From positions 37,278,067-37,342,066 of the forward strand of contig NC_134276.1 in NCBI RefSeq assembly GCF_949628215.1: a stretch of DNA of 64,000 bases. The letters are read 5' to 3'. The notes below the pieces were generated by a model, which worked only from the letters and a program-made list of their open reading frames with translations, searched no databases and had not been told where the DNA came from. Both the position numbers and the translations under genes were made by a program. Of this stretch, positions 59,978 to 64,000 are shown piece after piece. Within the stretch, counting starts at the first letter, position 1, and each line of letters opens with the position of its first letter. Source of the DNA: Phalacrocorax aristotelis (taxonomy: Eukaryota; Chordata; Aves; Suliformes; Phalacrocoracidae).

Positions 59978-62605
59978 ATGTACCTTTCCATTTGTTGCTT
60001 CTTCCTCTGCTGGGCTCCCGCCCTGTCGCTGAAGAACCTGAATTACTCGGTGCCGGAGGAGCAGGGAGCGGGGACGGTGATCGGGAACATCGGCCGCGAT
60101 GCGCGGCTGGCGGCGGGCGCGGCGGGAGGCGGGATGCTGCCCGCGGAGCGCGGCGCTCCCGGCGGCGCTCCAGGCGGCGGCCGCGGCCCCAAGTCCACCT
60201 TTCGGGTGCTGGAAAACTCGGCCCCGCACCTCCTGGACGTGGACGGGGAGAGCGGGCTGCTCTACACCAAGCAGCGCATCGACCGCGAGGCGCTGTGCCG
60301 GCGCAGCGCCAAGTGCCAGCTGTCCCTCGAGGTGTTCGCCAACGACCAGGAGATCTGCATGATCAAGGTGGAGATCCAGGACCTGAACGACAACGCGCCG
60401 GCGTTCCCCTCTGACCAAGTGGACATGGACATCTCGGAAAATGCTGCGCCGGGCACCCGCTTCCCCCTCACCAGCGCACACGACCCGGATGCCGGGGACA
60501 ACGGGCTGCGCACCTACCTGCTCACCCGTGATGACTACGGCCTCTTCTCCCTCGATGTGAAGTCCCGTGGTGATGGCACGAAGTTTCCAGAGCTGGTCAT
60601 CCAGAAGCCATTAGACCGTGAGGAGCAGAGCCACCACACCCTGGTACTGACGGCACTGGACGGCGGCGACCCACCACGCTCGGGCACGGTGCAGATCAAC
60701 GTGCGCCTCATTGACTCCAATGACAACAGCCCCGTCTTTGAGGCGGCCTCCTATGTAGTAGAGCTGCCAGAGAATGCGCCGCTGGGCACTGCTGTCATTG
60801 ACCTTAATGCCACCGATGCCGACGAGGGTACCAATGGAGAGGTGCTCTACTCCTTCAGTGGCTACGCGCCTGAGCGCGTCCGCGACCTGTTTAGCATTGA
60901 CCCGCAGAGTGGCCTCATCCGTGTCAAGGGCAACCTGGACTATGAGGAGAGCGGCCTCATTGAGATCGATGTCCAGGCTCGGGACCTGGGGCCCAATCCC
61001 ATTCCTGCTCACTGCAAGGTCACCGTCCGCCTCATTGACCGCAATGACAATGCGCCTACCATTGGCTTTGTCTCCGTTCGCCAGGGAGCACTGAGCGAGG
61101 CTGCCCCACCGGGCACAGTCATTGCCCTGGTGCGGGTCACTGACCGTGACTCGGGCAAGAATGGGCAGCTCCAGTGCCGGGTGCTGGGTGGTGGTGGCGG
61201 GCCCGGAGCCATCCCTTTCACCCTGGAGGAGAACTATGACAACTTCTACACTGTGGTCACCGACCGCCCCCTGGACCGCGAGGCACAGGATGAGTATAAT
61301 GTGACCATCGTGGCACGTGATGAGGGCAACCCCCCACTCAACTCCACCAAGTCATTTTCTGTCCGGATCCTCGATGAGAATGACAATCCACCCCGCTTCA
61401 GCAAGAACCTCTATGTGTTACAGGTGCCTGAGAACAACATCCCTGGTGAATACCTGGGCTCTGTCTTGGCCCAGGACCCTGACCTGGGCCAAAATGGGAC
61501 AGTCTCTTACTCCATTTTGCCCGGGCATGTGGGTGATGTCTCCATCTACACCTATGTCTCTGTCAACCCCACCAATGGTGCCATCTATGCCCTGAGGAGC
61601 TTCAACTACGAGCAAACAAAGCACTTCGAGTTTCGTGTGCTGGCCAAAGACTCGGGTTCACCCCACCGTGAAAGCAACGCCACGGTGCGAGTCACCGTGC
61701 TCGATGTCAACGACAACGCACCCCTCATCGTCCTCCCTGCCCTCATCAATGACACCGCAGAGCTGCAGGTGCCACGTAATGCTGGGGTGGGCTATCCTGT
61801 GGGCACCGTCCGCGCCCTGGACAGTGACTTTGGGGAGAGCGGGCGCCTCACATATGAGATTGTGGAAGGCAATGAGGAACACCTCTTTGAGATGGACCCC
61901 ACTAGCGGTGAGATACGCACCTTGCATCCTTACTGGGAGGAGCTCAGCCCTGTGGCTGAACTGGTGGTAAAAGTCAGTGACCATGGCAAGCCCAGCCTCT
62001 CTGCAGTGGCCAAGCTCATTGTCAGGGCCTTGGCAGGGCCCCTGCCCGAGGCTGGCGAGCCACAGGTGAATGGCGAGCAGCATCGGCGACCACACTGGGA
62101 CTTGTCGCTGCCCCTGATCGTGACGCTGAGCACTGTCTCCATCATCTTGCTGGCTGCCATGATCACTATTGCCGTGAAGTGCAAGCGAGAGAACAAGGAG
62201 ATCCGCACCTATAATTGTCGCATTGCCGAGTATAGCCACCCTCAGCTGGGAGGAGGGGGAGGCAGTGGCGGGGGAGGAGGAGGCAGTGGCAGTGGAGGGG
62301 GCAAGGGCAAGAAGAAGAAGATCAGCAAGAATGACATTATGCTGGTGCCCAGTGAGGGCGAGGACAGCCGGGGCCCCCTCAATGTCATGAACGTGGTGAG
62401 CAGCCCATCCCTGGCCACCTCACCCATGTACTTTGACTACCAGACCCGCCTGCCCCTCAGCTCTCCCAGGTCTGAGGTGATGTACCTGAAGCCCGCCTCC
62501 AACAACCTGACTGTACCCCAGGGACATGTGGGCTGCCACACCAGCTTCACAGGGCAAGGGACTAACGCCAGCGAGGCTCCCCCGAGCCGGATGTCCATAA
62601 TTCAG
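59978..62605 (+). CDS. PCDH17: Protocadherin-17, first coding exon (partial CDS)
   Basis: Non-clustered delta-2 protocadherin: a calcium-dependent adhesion protein of the neuronal plasma membrane. In vertebrates it acts in axon extension and synaptic organisation, partly by recruiting the WAVE actin regulator through its tail. Start ATG 59978 has G at -3 and is followed by a signal peptide (about 1-17, MYLSICCFFLCWAPALS). Cadherin repeats EC1-EC6 are about 18-142, 143-252, 253-360, 361-472, 473-583 and 584-690. Calcium linkers DLNDNAP, DSNDNSP, DRNDNAP, DENDNPP and DVNDNAP occur at 135, 246, 354, 466 and 577. EC1 carries the protocadherin CX5C pair (C107, C113). Seven N-glycosylation sequons are visible (N22, 277, 441, 455, 506, 567, 591). 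The transmembrane helix is about 710-733, followed by KCKRENKEIRTYNCR. Coding stops being shared with the family at Q876, exactly at a GT donor; the remaining tail exons are outside the window. Overall similarity to PCDH17 is very clear; PCDH10, 18 and 19 fit less well. Confidence 0.96.
60107..60189 (+). repeat. PCDH17: Gly/Ala/Pro-rich insert in EC1 coding sequence
   Basis: Residues about 44-71 are almost entirely Gly, Ala, Pro and Arg in GGC/GCG codons. They lie between the first EC1 strand (IGNIGRDARL) and the conserved FRVLENSAPHLLDVD. Compared with the mammalian protein as I remember it, this loop is longer and more Gly-rich. It is likely an exposed, flexible EC1 loop created by GC-repeat slippage. 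Confidence 0.6.
62249..62308 (+). repeat. PCDH17: Gly-Ser repeat expansion in the cytoplasmic tail
   Basis: GGN/AGTGGC codons encode about 20 residues of Gly with four Ser (residues 758-777), placed 25 residues after the membrane between EYSHPQL and the basic KGKKKK segment. Mammalian PCDH17, as I recall it, has only three Gly here. It is a flexible linker made by trinucleotide/hexanucleotide expansion, probably length-variable. Confidence 0.75.
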
Positions 62606-62611
62606 GTAGGA
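62606..62611 (+). other. PCDH17: Splice donor of PCDH17 exon 1
   Basis: The sequence TTCAG|GTAGGA places a good 5' splice site right after codon 876 (Gln), in phase 0, where family similarity ends. Without splicing, translation adds Val-Gly-Asp-Phe and stops at TAG 62618-62620. Confidence 0.9.
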
Positions 62612-64000
62612 GACTTTTAGAATACCCTGGACCTCACTTTAGACGCTGGTTTAACTTCACCTTTTGTCTGCAGTGAAATCTGCTGTAAGGCACCACTGAA
62701 GGGACCCACACAAGCCACTAAAGAGCGGTGGACTCAATGAAAGTGGAACCAGACCACACCTGGTGGGTCTGGTTCTGCTGTCACACTGGTGGTCCCTGTG
62801 TGATTAAAAAGTAAATGCCCACTGACACAAAGAGAGGTATGGCAGTGCAAAAGAGGTGCATGTCAGAGGGCAGGCAAGTGTTCAGTACCTTTGGGGCACG
62901 CTGGGTACGTTCCCAGAAGATCATCAGGCAGAGGTGGCCGCTTCCACAGGTTTCACTTTGCTTTGGTTTGGGGTGGAGAAGGGGGAGGGGGTTTCTGAAG
63001 CACTCATATCATCTGCAGTAGCTAACAGGACGTGGGAGAAACTCTACACACTGAGGACATCTATTGCAACAGTTTATTATAGCCCTCCAATCTTGTATGT
63101 AAATATGAGCTTTCTTTCCAAGATGTATGTTTTTAATTTTTAAAATTTCCTTCTTTAGAATATACATACAAATTTATTTTTAATGCAGAACAGTATCGCT
63201 GGGGCCCCATTGCCTCCTCCTCTCCCCATAAACAACCAAACCTTCAACGCTGAAAAATTTGCTTAGTCAAATAGAAAAAAAATGTGTGTGGTGATTCCCT
63301 CCTACCCCCAAATGTTAACAAAACTCACATCCTGTCATAAAACAGCAAAACAACTAGTCAGATCTCCAGTAGCCTGAGTCAATATTGATGATTGCTTTAT
63401 AGTGAAAGACTTACATGTTCTTTCTTCTTTCTACCAAAGCTCATTTAGAAATTACAGCTGGGCTGCATTCTGCTGCCAGTCATATACACACTGTCCTCTA
63501 CCGACTTTTGTGCATGTGAGAAATGGCAGAATTTGGACCATTGGATATAGGATGCTAATCAAAGAATGACTTAATTTTTAGCAGGTAGTTTAAAGTCCAA
63601 ACTCAGAAGATGTATTCCAGAGCAGTGAACTCTCAGAGTGAAGGTGAGGGCAGAATTTGGCTCCAGTTGATTTAATTTAAAGTATTACTTCATGATTAAT
63701 GCAGCTTCATGTTCAAATACTACAGGTATGTTCCAAAGTGATTTTTAACATTTGGATTGAAAGCAGGCTCTGGATAATGACTATTAAATACATTTGAAAT
63801 GTCATATCTGTTTTATCCTGTGGTTCTCCTAATATGCTGTTCTGAGTCATAGGGGAATGAGCTGAGTGTATCAGAAGTGACACAGACTCATTTTGTCTAT
63901 GCAGCTAGTGGGAAAGAAGTTGCACTGTAGACACTTGATGTACCAAAAGCAAATTCATAATACCTTTGAGTTATCATACCCTGCAGTCTGTGAACACCAA
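62612..64000 (+). other. PCDH17: Start of PCDH17 intron 1
   Basis: Non-coding, increasingly AT-rich sequence after the exon 1 donor. No further exon, repeat or AATAAA signal was noticed up to the window edge. If the exon-1 read-through isoform exists, its 3' UTR would run through here and its polyadenylation site would be outside the window or use a variant signal. Confidence 0.75.

Noticed and set aside
59801-60481. 226-codon minus frame and 192-codon plus frame overlapping the PCDH17 start
   Set aside because: Shadows of the GC-rich PCDH17 signal/EC1 coding sequence. Only the frame starting at 59978 gives a protocadherin.
1-64000. CRISPR arrays, rRNA genes, intact tRNA genes or bacterial-type operons
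   Set aside because: None seen. The only tRNA-like signal is a decayed SINE head near 34.5 kb, and regularly spaced repeats of CRISPR type are absent.

Overview
This is a nuclear genome window from a bird. The evidence is the dominance of CR1 LINE fragments in both orientations, many ending in the CR1-type 3' octamer microsatellite, plus an endogenous-retrovirus solo LTR of a kind I associate with avian genomes, and only faint traces of older amniote repeats (MIR/CORE-SINE, L2, L3-like CR1). There is no bacterial-style gene organisation, operon, CRISPR array or rRNA. I cannot name the species; the CR1 subfamily looks neoavian, but that is an impression.

Layout. About 1-56250 is an AT-rich, gene-free region upstream of a developmental gene. 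It holds a nearly full-length but decayed CR1 (about 5473-10050, minus strand, ORF1 with an esterase-like block and ORF2 with endonuclease and reverse transcriptase) with a second CR1 tail nested in it. Further CR1 pieces lie at about 13.1-13.7, 24.9-25.65, 26.3-26.8, 37.7-39.1 and 49.5 kb. An LTR at 26073-27463 is interrupted by a CR1. Ancient repeats lie at 3.6, 16.8, 34.5, 37.2, 41.5 and 42 kb. A CpG island with promoter-like motifs spans about 56330-57420, and a long purine/pyrimidine-rich leader region follows.

The only real gene is PCDH17 (protocadherin-17, a non-clustered delta-2 protocadherin). Its large first coding exon runs 59978-62605 on the plus strand and encodes the signal peptide, six cadherin repeats, the transmembrane helix and the first part of the cytoplasmic tail. 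It ends at a clean splice donor. The remaining cytoplasmic exons lie beyond the window, so 62606-64000 is the start of intron 1. Reading through the donor adds four residues and a stop, giving a potential short-tail isoform of 880 residues.

The most unusual structure is a pair of inverted, nearly identical LTR-CR1 composites 11 kb apart (26.1-26.8 kb and 37.7-38.4 kb). In the second, a piece of LTR is sandwiched inside a CR1 with a short duplicated CR1 stretch on both sides. The near-perfect identity of the core, with more divergent edges, points to local ectopic gene conversion or synthesis-dependent repair rather than ordinary retrotransposition.
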